Assembly (NCBI RefSeq): GCF_000282095.2
Contig: NZ_AKKC02000014.1
Span: 62,001-126,000, forward strand
Reading direction: 5' to 3'
From: Rhizobium sp. CF080
GTDB lineage: Bacteria; Pseudomonadota; Alphaproteobacteria; Rhizobiales; Rhizobiaceae
DNA: 64,000 nucleotides
The number at the start of each line of letters is the position of its first letter. Within the stretch, counting starts at the first letter, position 1. Below the pieces are notes generated by a model, which searched no databases, was not told the DNA's origin, and saw only the letters and a program-made list of their open reading frames with translations. The translations under genes and the position numbers were made by a program. Of the stretch, positions 17,128 to 25,930 are shown in pieces.

Positions 17128-17595
17128 TTACGCGGCTTCGCGTGCCAGCTCGTCGGCAATGACGGTGTCGAGGTTGAGGAAGCAGACCATGGTCTTTTCC
17201 AGCGCCACAATGCCGCGGCAGAAGGCGCGCTGGGCTTCCGGAATGATTTCCGGGGCCGGCTGCAGATCTTCGCCACGAATGGTCATCATGTCGGAAACCT
17301 GTTCGACCAGCAGGCCGACCAGCTTGCCGGCAATGTCGGTGACGATGATCGCGGACCGTTCCGACGGTTCGGTCATCTTCATGCCGAGGCGGCAGGCCAT
17401 GTCGATGACCGGGATCACCGCGCCGCGCAGGTTGATGAGGCCGAGCACGTAGGACGGCGTGTGCGGCATCGGGGTCACCGGCGCCCAGCCGCGGATTTCG
17501 CGGATCGCCATGATGTCGATGCAGAATTCCTGGTCCCCCAGATGGAAGGAGACGATTTCGAGGTAGGCGCCGGACTGCTTGATGGCATTGCTCAT
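17128..17595 (-). CDS. cheW: Chemotaxis adaptor protein CheW
   Basis: 155 residues covering the whole CheW domain: YLEIVSFHLGDQEFCIDIMAIREIRG, VTPMPHTPSYVLGLINLRGAVIPVIDMACRLG (the classic NLRG core), and AIIVTDIAGKLVGLLVEQVSDMM. It couples receptors to the kinase CheA in the cytoplasm. It starts 1 base after the mcp stop, so the two are surely one transcript. No cheA, cheB or cheR is in the window, so it must serve a kinase encoded elsewhere. Confidence 0.97.
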   Translation of the reverse strand: MSNAIKQSGAYLEIVSFHLGDQEFCIDIMAIREIRGWAPVTPMPHTPSYVLGLINLRGAVIPVIDMACRLGMKMTEPSERSAIIVTDIAGKLVGLLVEQVSDMMTIRGEDLQPAPEIIPEAQRAFCRGIVALEKTMVCFLNLDTVIADELAREAA

Positions 17596-17596
17596 G

Positions 17597-19561
17597 TCAG
17601 AACTCTTCCCATTTGTCTGAGGATCCCACGGCCTTCGGCTTGGCGGAGGCGGGACTGTTGCTGAAGGCTCCCGCGAGCTTGTTCATCAAGTTCAGGGCGG
17701 GGGAGGGTTTGGCTGGTGTGGAAGCGCTCGCGACCTCGACGGCGCGCGGGCCATTGCCTCCACGGATCTGGAACTGGCTGATCAGCTGGTTGAGGTTTTC
17801 GGCGTCGCTGGCCAACGAATGGCTGGCAGCAGTGCTCTGCTCCACCATGGCGGCATTCTGTTGCGTTGCTTGGTCCATCTGGCCGATCGAGGTATTGATT
17901 TCTGTCAGTCCGGTTGATTGTTCGCGCGCAGAAGTGAAGATCGCGTGAACGTGATCATTGATTTTCAGCACGTCGTCGCCAATCCGCGTCAGGGCGTCGC
18001 CGGTTGCCCTGACCAGATCGACGCCGGTCTTGACCTCCTGGTTGGAGCGGGTGACCAGCGCCTTGATGTCCTTGGCGGCGCCGGCTGCACGCCCGGCGAG
18101 CTCGCGCACTTCCTGGGCGACCACTGCAAACCCCTTGCCGGCCTCGCCCGCACGGGCCGCCTCGACCCCGGCGTTGAGTGCCAGAAGATTGGTCTGGAAG
18201 GCGATTTCGTCGATGACGTTGATGATCTTGCCGATCTCGGCGGTGGCATCTTCTATCCGCCCCATGGCGGCGGTGGCATCGCGCACCACGCTGGCAGACT
18301 GTTCCGTATAGTCCTTGGCATGGCTCACCATCTGGGTCGCCTCTTCGGCGCGGCTGGTGGCGTTGCGCACCGTGGAGGTGATTTCCTCGAGGGCTGCGGA
18401 TGTTTCTTCGAGCGAGGCGGCCTGCTTCTCGGTCCGTTTCGCCAGGTCGTCGGCAGCCGAGCGCATCTGGTTGGCGTTGGCGCCGATGGAACTGGAGCTG
18501 GTGGCGACCTCGGTCATGATGTGGCGCAGGCGTTCGACGACCCGGTTGAAGTCGGTGCGCAGGCGCTCGAGGTCTCCCCGGAAGGGGCGGTCGAGGGCGG
18601 CTGCGAGGTCGCCTTCGGAGAGGCGGTTGAGCGCGCCGGCAAGCGAATCAACGGCGAAGTGAAGCGCTTCGGCTTCGGTCTTCTGTTCGGTTTCGCTCGC
18701 CTGTCGCCGGGTTTCGTTCTGGCGGCGTTCGTCCTCCAGATTGACTTCAAGGGTCTGACGTTCGACGGCTGCAAGCCGGAAGATGTCGGTGGCGCGTGCC
18801 ATCTCGCCGATCTCGTCGCCACGGTCGATGCCGGGCACGGGGGTCTTGTAGTCGCCGCCGATGATCCGCTGCATGCTTGCGCGAACGCCGTCGATGCCGC
18901 GCCGGATGGCGCCGCCATGAATGCTCTGCAGGATCGCCATGGCGACCAATGCGATCAGGCCGCAGCCAAGCTGTACATAAAGCGAGTTCGAGGAACGTGC
19001 GTTCGCTTCCTGGACGCGGTTGCGGACCAGTTTTTCGCCCGCGACGGCCGCTGTCTCGAGCGTCGTACCGACTCGTTCGCCGGCACCGTCGATGACGTCG
19101 TCGATCTTGTCATAGGCTTCGTCGGGCGCGCCCGTTTCGACCATTTTTCTGAGGTCGACCTGGATCGCCGTCGAAACAGTCGCGAGATCCGTTTCAAAAC
19201 TTGAGACGAGGCCCGGATTGCCGATTTCGGCCGCGAGTTTCTTCAGATCGCCCGCAGAGTTTTTCAGCTTATCGATGGAGTCCGCCATCGCCTTCAGCCG
19301 GGCAGGATCGACGCGTTTGTCGTCGCGGTCGACGATCGTGTCCATCGCTGCCAGGACGAGCTCCAGGTTGGCGATGCGCATGCCGTTGACCGTGTCCACA
19401 TGCTCCCGGATCTCGGTGGCGCGCTGCAGCGCTTCGTCGACCTGGCGGCCTTCGTACCAGCCGACAAGCAGCATGGCGCCGATACCGGCAAAGGCGGATC
19501 CTGCCAGCGTCCATAGCCGGTGATTGACCGACAGTGTCTTGCGAATGGTTGTTGCCGTCAT
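17597..19561 (-). CDS. Methyl-accepting chemotaxis protein
   Basis: 654 residues. Transmembrane helix 1 is at about 15-35 (LWTLAGSAFAGIGAMLLVGW), a helical periplasmic sensor of about 150 residues follows, and helix 2 is at about 193-212. HAMP follows (HGGAIRRGIDGVRASMQRI, then DEIGEMARATDIFR), with a second HAMP-like stretch near 310-360. The signalling tip shows NVIDEIAFQTNLLALNAGVEAARAGE and GFAVVAQEVRELA. The protein ends in KWEEF, which fits the xWxxF pentapeptide that tethers CheR (and CheB) to high-abundance receptors. The sensor domain has no recognisable ligand class. Confidence 0.95.
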   Translation of the reverse strand: MTATTIRKTLSVNHRLWTLAGSAFAGIGAMLLVGWYEGRQVDEALQRATEIREHVDTVNGMRIANLELVLAAMDTIVDRDDKRVDPARLKAMADSIDKLKNSAGDLKKLAAEIGNPGLVSSFETDLATVSTAIQVDLRKMVETGAPDEAYDKIDDVIDGAGERVGTTLETAAVAGEKLVRNRVQEANARSSNSLYVQLGCGLIALVAMAILQSIHGGAIRRGIDGVRASMQRIIGGDYKTPVPGIDRGDEIGEMARATDIFRLAAVERQTLEVNLEDERRQNETRRQASETEQKTEAEALHFAVDSLAGALNRLSEGDLAAALDRPFRGDLERLRTDFNRVVERLRHIMTEVATSSSSIGANANQMRSAADDLAKRTEKQAASLEETSAALEEITSTVRNATSRAEEATQMVSHAKDYTEQSASVVRDATAAMGRIEDATAEIGKIINVIDEIAFQTNLLALNAGVEAARAGEAGKGFAVVAQEVRELAGRAAGAAKDIKALVTRSNQEVKTGVDLVRATGDALTRIGDDVLKINDHVHAIFTSAREQSTGLTEINTSIGQMDQATQQNAAMVEQSTAASHSLASDAENLNQLISQFQIRGGNGPRAVEVASASTPAKPSPALNLMNKLAGAFSNSPASAKPKAVGSSDKWEEF

Positions 19562-19842
19562 GCGGTTGAAATTCCTCCCGGCGCCGGACAGGTCCGGCAG
19601 GCTTCAGATCAAGATGGAAACAGGGAGCGAGCCGGGGTTGGCGACGTCATGTCTTTGAGTGGTCATGATCGATATCGCGACCCTCAGTGCGATGCTTGCC
19701 GCATCCTCACTCCCGCTCGCCGCAACGATTCATAAACCACCTTCGCCTTTATAAGGTCTCAGAGAGATATTAATCTTCCGCTAAGCTTATTTGGGGTTGC
19801 CGGACCTTCCGGAAGGCCGGAAAAGGTTGTAGATTGAACATC
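19562..19842. other. Intergenic region upstream of mcp
   Basis: 281 bases between the divergent mcp and the small gene at 19,843. It should hold the mcp promoter, but I see no strong sigma-70 or sigma-28 match. A compact hairpin (CCGG-CTTCC-GGAAG-CCGG type, 19,800-19,820) lies just before the small gene and has no T-tract in the right place to be its neighbour's terminator. Confidence 0.35.
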
Positions 19843-20001
19843 ATGGACCGCATCGCCACCGACGGCTACCGCCTGCCGCTGATCACTGCCGCAAGCCTGC
19901 TCTTGTTCACGCTCGCAGGCGCGACTTTCTATGGCTGGCTGGCCTTCGGCTCTTCCATTCTGCTGACGCTCGGTGAAAACGGCCTTTCCTGGTGTTTCTG
20001 A
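19843..20001 (+). CDS. 52-aa predicted membrane protein
   Basis: A short frame (MDRIATDGYRLPLI ...) with one strong hydrophobic segment (ITAASLLLFTLAGATFYGW, extended to AFGSSILLTLGENG) and the end LSWCF. Codon usage and GC3 resemble its neighbours. An in-frame TTG at 19,834 would add three residues and has a better-spaced AAAGG. It lies 120 bases before the SCO1 gene on the same strand. I think similar small proteins are annotated in other rhizobia but cannot confirm it. Function unknown. Confidence 0.55.
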   Translation: MDRIATDGYRLPLITAASLLLFTLAGATFYGWLAFGSSILLTLGENGLSWCF

Positions 20002-20121
20002 TCGGCTTTTCGGTCGTGGGACAAATCAGCGCGATACTTTCCGAAAACGACTTCTTGAATTGCGTGTCGGCCGCCTCGGGTCTATCGCTCCGACAACTAG
20101 GCCCGAGCTGAAGAGATACCG

Positions 20122-20721
20122 ATGAAGAGCTTTCGAATTGTCCTGTGGATCGCGGTCGTTGCGCTGGCGGGTGTGCTGGTTGCGTTGACGCTGACTTTCA
20201 CGCGTTCGAAACAGCAGCTGGCAGAAGGTCCGTTCGGCGTGCCGTTCCAGCTCGTTGCCCAGAACGGCCAGCCGATCACCGAGAAAGCCTTTCAGGACAA
20301 GCCGACGGCGCTGTTCTTCGGCTTCACCCATTGCCCGGAAGTCTGTCCCACGACGCTGTTCGAGCTGAACGGCTGGCTGCACAAGGTCGATCCGGACGGC
20401 ACCAAGCTCAACGGATATTTCGTCAGCATCGATCCGGAGCGCGACAGCCCGGAACTGCTCGGCCAGTACGTTTCCAATGTCACCGACCGGGTGAAGGGCA
20501 TTTCCGGTCCTCCGGCCAAGGTCCAGGAGATGGCCAAGGGGTTCAAGGTCTATTTCAAGAAAGTGCCGGTCGACGAGAAGGATCCGAGCGGCGACTACAC
20601 GATGGACCATACGGCTTCCGTCTTCCTGCTCGACAATGGCGGCCGCTTCGCCGGCACCATCGCCTATGGGGAAAATCCCGACGTCGCGGTCAAGAAGCTC
20701 GAAAATCTCATCAAGGGCTGA
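20122..20721 (+). CDS. SCO1/SenC family copper-binding protein
   Basis: 199 residues. An N-terminal membrane anchor (VLWIAVVALAGVLVALTLTF) is followed by a thioredoxin-like domain with the copper ligands CPEVC (about residue 74) and the distal His in YTMDHTASVFLLD (about 160). SCO proteins deliver copper to the CuA centre of cytochrome c oxidase or act as thiol reductases in the periplasm. GAAGAG precedes the ATG. No oxidase genes are nearby. Confidence 0.93.
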   Translation: MKSFRIVLWIAVVALAGVLVALTLTFTRSKQQLAEGPFGVPFQLVAQNGQPITEKAFQDKPTALFFGFTHCPEVCPTTLFELNGWLHKVDPDGTKLNGYFVSIDPERDSPELLGQYVSNVTDRVKGISGPPAKVQEMAKGFKVYFKKVPVDEKDPSGDYTMDHTASVFLLDNGGRFAGTIAYGENPDVAVKKLENLIKG

Positions 20722-20799
20722 TACGTTTGGCGTTGAAGCCGACACGGCTTCTGTGGCAATCCTCTCCGCCACCGTTTTGAACAGCTGAGAGACCCTTCC

Positions 20800-21678
20800 T
20801 TGAGTGAAATCCGCCTTTACGTCACGTCCACCGAAAAAGGTGCGACCGAGATCCTCGATATCCTGTCGGAGGTCTTCGGCGAGGAGGATTTCGCCATCGC
20901 CACCACCGAAGTCGATGAAAAGAGGGACATATGGGAAGCCTCCGTCTACATGATGGCGGAGGACGAGGAACCGGTGCGCGAGCGTATCGCCGACGGTCTC
21001 TCCCAGGCTTTTCCGGCCCTTGAAATCCAGCGGGAAATCATCCCGGATATCGACTGGATCGCCAAGTCGCTGGAAGGCCTTAAGCCGGTCAGGGCCGGGC
21101 GGTTCATCGTCCACGGCTCGCATGACCGCGACAAGGTGAAGATCAACGATATCGCCATCGAGATCGACGCGGGCCAGGCCTTCGGCACCGGCCATCACGG
21201 CACCACCGCCGGCTGCCTCGAGGTGATCGAGGAGGTGATGCGCGCGCGCACCGTTCGCAACGCGCTCGACCTTGGAACCGGAAGCGGCGTCCTGGCGATC
21301 GCCGTGCGCAAGCTGCGCAACATTCCGGTGCTCGCCACCGATATCGACCCGGTCGCCGTGCGGGTGGCCCGGGAAAACGTTCGCCGCAACGGCATCGCCA
21401 CCGGCATACGGCTCGAGACCGCGCCGGGATTTCATTCGCCTCAATTCGACCGGGAAGGGCCGTTCGACCTGATCATCGCCAACATCCTGGCGCGGCCGCT
21501 GATGAAGATGGCGCCGCAGCTTGCAGCACATCTGGCGCCCGGCGGCTCGGTGATCCTTTCGGGCATTCTGGCCGCACAGCGCTGGAAGGTGCTGGCCGCC
21601 TATAGCGGCGTGCGTCTCGCCCATGTCCGCACCATCTGGCGCAATGGCTGGGTGACGATCCATCTGCGCCAGAATTGA
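20800..21678 (+). CDS. prmA: Ribosomal protein L11 methyltransferase
   Basis: SAM-dependent trimethylation of ribosomal protein L11. It is 292 residues. A short substrate-recognition domain (residues 1-80) precedes the methyltransferase fold: QAFGTGHHGTTAGCLE, motif I LDLGTGSGVLAIAVRKL (about 160), VLATDIDPVAVRVARENVRRN, and FDLIIANILARPLM, the NILA-type active-site motif. The start is TTG 20,800 (MSEIRLYVTS). Confidence 0.95.
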   Translation: MSEIRLYVTSTEKGATEILDILSEVFGEEDFAIATTEVDEKRDIWEASVYMMAEDEEPVRERIADGLSQAFPALEIQREIIPDIDWIAKSLEGLKPVRAGRFIVHGSHDRDKVKINDIAIEIDAGQAFGTGHHGTTAGCLEVIEEVMRARTVRNALDLGTGSGVLAIAVRKLRNIPVLATDIDPVAVRVARENVRRNGIATGIRLETAPGFHSPQFDREGPFDLIIANILARPLMKMAPQLAAHLAPGGSVILSGILAAQRWKVLAAYSGVRLAHVRTIWRNGWVTIHLRQN

Positions 21679-21687
21679 TCTTGGTTG

Positions 21688-21700
21688 CAGTGCAGCACTG
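21688..21700. repeat. 13-base palindrome after prmA
   Basis: CAGTGC-A-GCACTG, a perfect dyad ten bases downstream of the prmA stop. A related dyad (CACTG-CA-CAGTG) lies at 22,118-22,129 in the DUF1127 promoter. Meaning unknown. Confidence 0.3.
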
Positions 21701-21732
21701 AAATTTGCGCATAGCTGCTGGAGCCGGACAGC

Positions 21733-21760
21733 AAAAAGGCGGCACCATGGGTGCCGCCTT
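21733..21760 (-). terminator. Terminator of the DUF1127 gene
   Basis: AAGGCGGCACC / GGTGCCGCCTT, perfect 11-bp arms with a 3-base loop, followed on the minus strand by a T-run (the five A's at 21,733-21,737). It probably serves the minus-strand DUF1127 transcript and may also stop prmA readthrough. Confidence 0.85.
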
Positions 21761-21876
21761 GCGATCAGTTTTGAGGCTGATCGAACCCGCGAGCCTGAGG
21801 GAGGAGATGCTCGAGCGGGCCTCGTATCCTGGAAGCCGGGGCGGGTGAGGGAGGAGATCCCGCGCCGGCCGAATGA

Positions 21877-22050
21877 TCAGAATACGTAGCTTTGCGCGCC
21901 CTTGCGGCGCAGTTCTTCGCGGCTGGTGCCGAGGCCCTTCAGCGTTTCTTCGTCGAGGTTCAGGAGCGCGCCGTTGACGTAACGGGCAACCTGGCGCTCG
22001 CGGGCTTCGACCATGCGGTTGAAAGCATTGCGGAAGAAGGAGTTGGCCAT
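21877..22050 (-). CDS. DUF1127 domain micro-protein
   Basis: 57 residues: MANSFFRNAFNRMVEARERQVARYVNGALLNLDEETLKGLGTSREELRRK in outline, the compact Arg-rich DUF1127 (YjiS-like) unit. Families of this kind in Agrobacterium and Brucella are abundant small proteins; some bind RNA or affect phosphate and carbon metabolism and are activated by LysR-type regulators (VtlR/LsrB type). I start at the ATG at 22,050; the upstream frame to 22,263 is a run-through of the promoter. Confidence 0.88.
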   Translation of the reverse strand: MANSFFRNAFNRMVEARERQVARYVNGALLNLDEETLKGLGTSREELRRKGAQSYVF

Positions 22051-22101
22051 GGAAGTGATCCTTTTGATACGGGCCTTGTCCGGCGCCCGTTCGATGATCT
22101 G

Positions 22102-22129
22102 AATATAGCGATTGCTGCACTGCACAGTG
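22102..22129 (-). promoter_or_regulatory. Promoter and dyad of the DUF1127 gene
   Basis: On the minus strand a CTATAT -10 element (22,102-22,107) matches the rhizobial consensus. The -35 zone is a poor match but overlaps the dyad CACTG-TG-CAGTG (22,118-22,129), an arrangement expected for an activator-dependent promoter. The regulator is not identified. Confidence 0.45.
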
Positions 22130-22305
22130 AGAGGGCTTGTCTCAATGGTGGTATGCGTTCGGCGCATAGGGTGGGCAGATCCGCGCCAGGCGCCTCGGGC
22201 AGATGCACAATCGCTGATCATCTCCGCCTCGGCTGGCATTGTCCGCCGAAGATCGGCTAACATGGCTTGACCCTCTCGGAATCAAGCAGCCGGAAATTCA
22301 AGCCC

Positions 22306-24138
22306 ATGTTCCAGTCTTTCGAAGTGAAGTCCGCCCCGCAGTTCGGCCGCGATCGCGTCAGCGCGCTCAGAGCGAAATTCACCGATCTCGGCATTGACGG
22401 TTTTCTCGTTCCCCGTGCCGACGAATATCAGGGCGAATACGTGCCGGCCTCTGCCGAACGCCTGTCCTGGCTCACCGGCTTCACCGGATCGGCCGGCATG
22501 GCGCTCGTCACGCAGCGTGAGGCTATCGTTTTCGTCGATGGACGTTATGTCACCCAGCTTGCCGAGCAGGTGGACGGTTCGGTGTTCAGCCCCGGCGATC
22601 TCGTCAACGAGCCGCCGCATATATGGCTGCCACGCCACGGCGCAAAGGGTTTTCGGCTCGGCATCGATCCCTGGCTGCATGCGGGCGCGGAAGTGCGGCG
22701 GCTTGAAAAGGCGCTGGCCGAGATCGGCGGCTCGCTGGTGCTGCTCGATGCCAATCCGCTCGATGCGATCTGGACCGACCGGCCGGCCGAGCCGCTCGGT
22801 GCCGTTTCGATCCAGAAACAGGAACATGCGGGCACGCTGGCAAGCGACAAGATCGCGGCGATCGCCGCTCAGGTGAAGGAGAAGGGCGCTGCCGCGGTCG
22901 TCATCGCCGACCCGACATCGGTTGCCTGGATCTTCAACATCCGCGGCGATGACGTGCCGCATACGCCCTATCCGCTGTCGCGCGCCATCATCCCGGCCGA
23001 AGGCAAGGCGGAAATCTTCCTCGACCAGATGAAAACCGGCATCGAGCAGGCCGCCTATCTCGCCCAGATCGCCGTGCAGCGTCCGCCTTCGGAGTTTCTC
23101 GCCCGCCTTGCGGCCTTCTCGGCGGATGGCGCAAAAATCCTGATCGATCCCGACCTGACGCCGCTCGCGCTTACCAAGGCGATCACGGCGGCCGGCGGCG
23201 AGGTGATCGAGGCTTCCGACCCGGCCAAGCTGCCGCGCGCCTGCAAGAACCGTGAAGAACTCCAGGGCTCGGCCCAGGCGCATCTGCAGGACGGTGCGGC
23301 GATGGTCGAATATCTCTGCTGGCTCGATGCGCAGGCGCCCGGCACGATCACCGAGATCGACGCGGTCAAGGCGCTGGAGGCGACCCGTGCCCGCGTCGGC
23401 CAGAACATGCAGAACCCGCTGAAGGACATTTCATTCGACACGATCTCAGGTGCGGGCGAGCACGGCGCGGTCATCCACTACCGGGTGACAACCGAAACCA
23501 ACCGCAAGCTCGAAGCGGGCGAGCTTTTCCTGGTCGATTCGGGCGCGCAATATGTCAACGGCACGACCGACATCACCCGCACGGTCGCGGTCGGCTCCGT
23601 TCCGGAAGAGCACAAGCGCTTCTTCACGCTGGTGCTGAAGGGCATGATCGGCATCAGCACCGCGCGTTTTCCCAAGGGCACGCGCGGCTGCGATCTCGAT
23701 CCGCTCGCCCGCATCGCGCTGTGGAAGGCCGGCGGCGATTATGCACATGGCACCGGCCACGGCGTCGGCTCCTACCTCTCCGTGCATGAGGGGCCGCAGC
23801 GGATCTCGCGGCTGGCGACGCAGGAACTGCTGCCCGGCATGATTCTTTCCAACGAGCCCGGTTATTACCGCCCCGGCTCCTTCGGCATCCGTATCGAAAA
23901 CCTGATCTATGTGAAGGGTCCGCAAGAGATCGACGGCGGTGATCAGCCGATGCTGGCCTTCGAGACGCTGACCTGGTGCCCGATCGACCGCCGCCTCGTG
24001 CTGCCGGCGCTGATGACGGCGGAGGAACTCGCCTGGCTCAACGAGTACCATACGGCCGTGCGCGAAAAACTGCTGCCGCTGATCGACGACGAAGCGGTCA
24101 AGACATGGCTGGTGAAGGCGACCGAGCCTCTTTCCTGA
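22306..24138 (+). CDS. pepP: Aminopeptidase P family protein (Xaa-Pro aminopeptidase, M24)
   Basis: 610 residues. Two creatinase-like N-terminal domains (VPRADEYQGEYVPASAERLSWLTGFTGSAG) precede the C-terminal pita-bread domain with the five metal ligands: DSGAQY and DITRT, then HGTGHGVGSYLSVHEGP, SNEPGYY and IRIENL. The enzyme removes N-terminal residues preceding proline; cytoplasmic. I prefer ATG 22,306 (MFQSFEVKSAPQF); TTG 22,267 would add 13 residues. The long two-creatinase form resembles eukaryotic-type XPNPEP1 and is typical of alphaproteobacteria. Confidence 0.93.
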   Translation: MFQSFEVKSAPQFGRDRVSALRAKFTDLGIDGFLVPRADEYQGEYVPASAERLSWLTGFTGSAGMALVTQREAIVFVDGRYVTQLAEQVDGSVFSPGDLVNEPPHIWLPRHGAKGFRLGIDPWLHAGAEVRRLEKALAEIGGSLVLLDANPLDAIWTDRPAEPLGAVSIQKQEHAGTLASDKIAAIAAQVKEKGAAAVVIADPTSVAWIFNIRGDDVPHTPYPLSRAIIPAEGKAEIFLDQMKTGIEQAAYLAQIAVQRPPSEFLARLAAFSADGAKILIDPDLTPLALTKAITAAGGEVIEASDPAKLPRACKNREELQGSAQAHLQDGAAMVEYLCWLDAQAPGTITEIDAVKALEATRARVGQNMQNPLKDISFDTISGAGEHGAVIHYRVTTETNRKLEAGELFLVDSGAQYVNGTTDITRTVAVGSVPEEHKRFFTLVLKGMIGISTARFPKGTRGCDLDPLARIALWKAGGDYAHGTGHGVGSYLSVHEGPQRISRLATQELLPGMILSNEPGYYRPGSFGIRIENLIYVKGPQEIDGGDQPMLAFETLTWCPIDRRLVLPALMTAEELAWLNEYHTAVREKLLPLIDDEAVKTWLVKATEPLS

Positions 24139-24154
24139 GTGAGTGGCGCCTAAA

Positions 24155-24469
24155 TCAGAAGCCCAGCAGGTGGCGGCCGATCATCGCTGCCACCCAGCCG
24201 GCGCCGAGAAGCAGAAGGCCCGGATATCGGATGCCGACGACGAGGGCCACGAGCATGGCGATCCTGACGTCCCAGCCGCCGTTGAAGAAGGCCGGGGCGA
24301 CGAGCGTCGTCAGAACCGCCGCCGGCACCGCGTTGAGCGCCTGTTCCATGCGCGGCGGGATCGTCTTCATCCGCGTGATCAGCACATAACCGCCGATGCG
24401 GGTGAGGAAGGTCGCGACTGCCGCGGCAAGGATCAGGAGAAGCATGTCCACAGACAACTGGTCGGCCAT
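24155..24469 (-). CDS. azlD: AzlD family branched-chain amino acid exporter subunit
   Basis: 104 residues, four hydrophobic helices. Family motifs are ATFLTRIGGYVLI near the start, NAVPAAVLTTLVAP in the middle, and MLVALVVGIRYP. It is the small partner of AzlC in export of branched-chain (or azaleucine-like) amino acids. Its ATG lies 1 base after the azlC stop, so translation is coupled. It is convergent with pepP. Confidence 0.92.
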   Translation of the reverse strand: MADQLSVDMLLLILAAAVATFLTRIGGYVLITRMKTIPPRMEQALNAVPAAVLTTLVAPAFFNGGWDVRIAMLVALVVGIRYPGLLLLGAGWVAAMIGRHLLGF

Positions 24470-24470
24470 G

Positions 24471-25190
24471 TCAGCTCTCCGTCTCGCTGGCGGCCGTCAC
24501 CGGCACGGGCTCGGGGGCCAGGGGCAGGAGGGCGGCGAAGACGACGCCGACGGCCGCACCAATGCTGACATGCCAGGGAGAGCCGACGAAATGATAACCG
24601 AGCACGGAGCCGAGCGCGCTCGCCACCATGACCGGATAAAAGCCCGGCTTGCTGCGGAAGCCGATGACCAGTCCGAGAAAATAGACCGGCAGCAGGACGT
24701 CGATCGCAAGCACACGCGGATCGCCCATCATCCGCCCGAAAAACGCGCCGACCACGCTGAAGAACAGCCAGGGGAAATAGATTGCCGCGCCGAAGCCGAT
24801 ATACCAGGGGAAACTGATGTGCTCGCCGCTTTCGCCGCGTTTGACGGCTTCCGCGAATTGCGGATCCGTCAACACGAAAAAGGTGAAGAATTTTTGGACC
24901 GGCGAAAAATGGGTGATGAACCGCGTCAGCGCCGCCGAATAGAGGATATGGCGGAAATTCACCGCGAAGACGGAGAGCACGATCAGCCACGGCGCCACGT
25001 GGTGGCCGAAGAGCTCGATGCCGACGAGCTGGCTGGCGCCGGCATAAACGGTCGCACTCATCAGGCCGGCTTCCATGACCGACAGGCCGTTATCGCTTGC
25101 CACGGCGCCGAACAGCACCGCAAAGGGCGCCGAGGACAGGGCGATGAGGAGGCCGCCTTTCACACCCTGGTTGAATTCGCTGCGATTCAT
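24471..25190 (-). CDS. azlC: AzlC family permease
   Basis: 239 residues with about seven transmembrane segments. Family motifs are APFAVLFGAVASDNGLSVMEAGLMSATVYAGASQLVGI and NFRHILYSAAL (shown in part). It forms the large channel subunit with AzlD. The ATG at 25,190 begins MNRSEFNQGVKGGLL; the open frame extends far upstream but that part is antisense-like sequence over pncA and is not used. Confidence 0.93.
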   Translation of the reverse strand: MNRSEFNQGVKGGLLIALSSAPFAVLFGAVASDNGLSVMEAGLMSATVYAGASQLVGIELFGHHVAPWLIVLSVFAVNFRHILYSAALTRFITHFSPVQKFFTFFVLTDPQFAEAVKRGESGEHISFPWYIGFGAAIYFPWLFFSVVGAFFGRMMGDPRVLAIDVLLPVYFLGLVIGFRSKPGFYPVMVASALGSVLGYHFVGSPWHVSIGAAVGVVFAALLPLAPEPVPVTAASETES

Positions 25191-25303
25191 CGAAGAAGAT
25201 CCTTTTCGCACCGGCTTTAGAGCCCTGCGGGACCGCGCGCAATTCAATTGGGCTGATGCAATGATCGATTCCGCTGAACAGTCGGGTTCGTCCAACTCCG
25301 GCG

Positions 25304-25930
25304 TCAGTCTCGAAGGATGTCCTTGCTCGAAACGATGCCGATGCCTTTCTCCTTCATTTCGGCGACGGCGTTCTTGACGCCTTGCGGATCGATGCCGCGG
25401 CTTGCATCCTTGATGAAGCGGACCTTCACGCCCGGCAGCATTTCCAGCGCGTCGAGCGCCGAGAATTTCACGCAATAGTCGGTCGCAAGCCCGCAAACAT
25501 CGAGTTCGGTCACCTGCTGGGCTCTCAGATAGCCGGCAAGGCCGGTTATCGCGGCCTGGTCGTTGTCGCGGAAGGCGGAATAGCTGTCGACCGCGGGGTT
25601 CTCGCCCTTCTGCTGGATATAGTCCACCGCCTCGATATTGAGGTCGGGGTGGAATTCCGCATCCGGCGTGCCCTGCACGCAATGATCCGGCCACATGACC
25701 TGGGGTTTGCCCGACAGTTCACCCATATCGAACGGTTTCTTGCCGGCATGCCTGGAGGCAAAACTGCCGTGGTTTTGCGGATGCCAGTCCTGCGAGGCGA
25801 CGATCACGTCGTAGCCGCCGCCTTCGATCAGCTGGTTCGCTATCGGCACGATCTCGTCGCCATGGGCGACGGGCAGGTTGCCGCCGGGGCAAAAACCGTT
25901 CTGGATGTCGATCAGGAGCAGCGCTTTCAT
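25304..25930 (-). CDS. pncA: Nicotinamidase / pyrazinamidase
   Basis: Converts nicotinamide to nicotinate in NAD salvage. It is 208 residues. Catalytic Asp in LLIDIQNGFCPGG (residue 8), metal ligands in SQDWHPQNHGSFA, WPDHCVQGTPDAEF, and the nucleophilic Cys in GLATDYCVKFSALDA. It is a complete isochorismatase-fold enzyme. ATG 25,930 is preceded by GGACGA. The gene lies upstream of azlCD on the same strand, with 113 bases between them. Confidence 0.95.
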   Translation of the reverse strand: MKALLLIDIQNGFCPGGNLPVAHGDEIVPIANQLIEGGGYDVIVASQDWHPQNHGSFASRHAGKKPFDMGELSGKPQVMWPDHCVQGTPDAEFHPDLNIEAVDYIQQKGENPAVDSYSAFRDNDQAAITGLAGYLRAQQVTELDVCGLATDYCVKFSALDALEMLPGVKVRFIKDASRGIDPQGVKNAVAEMKEKGIGIVSSKDILRD

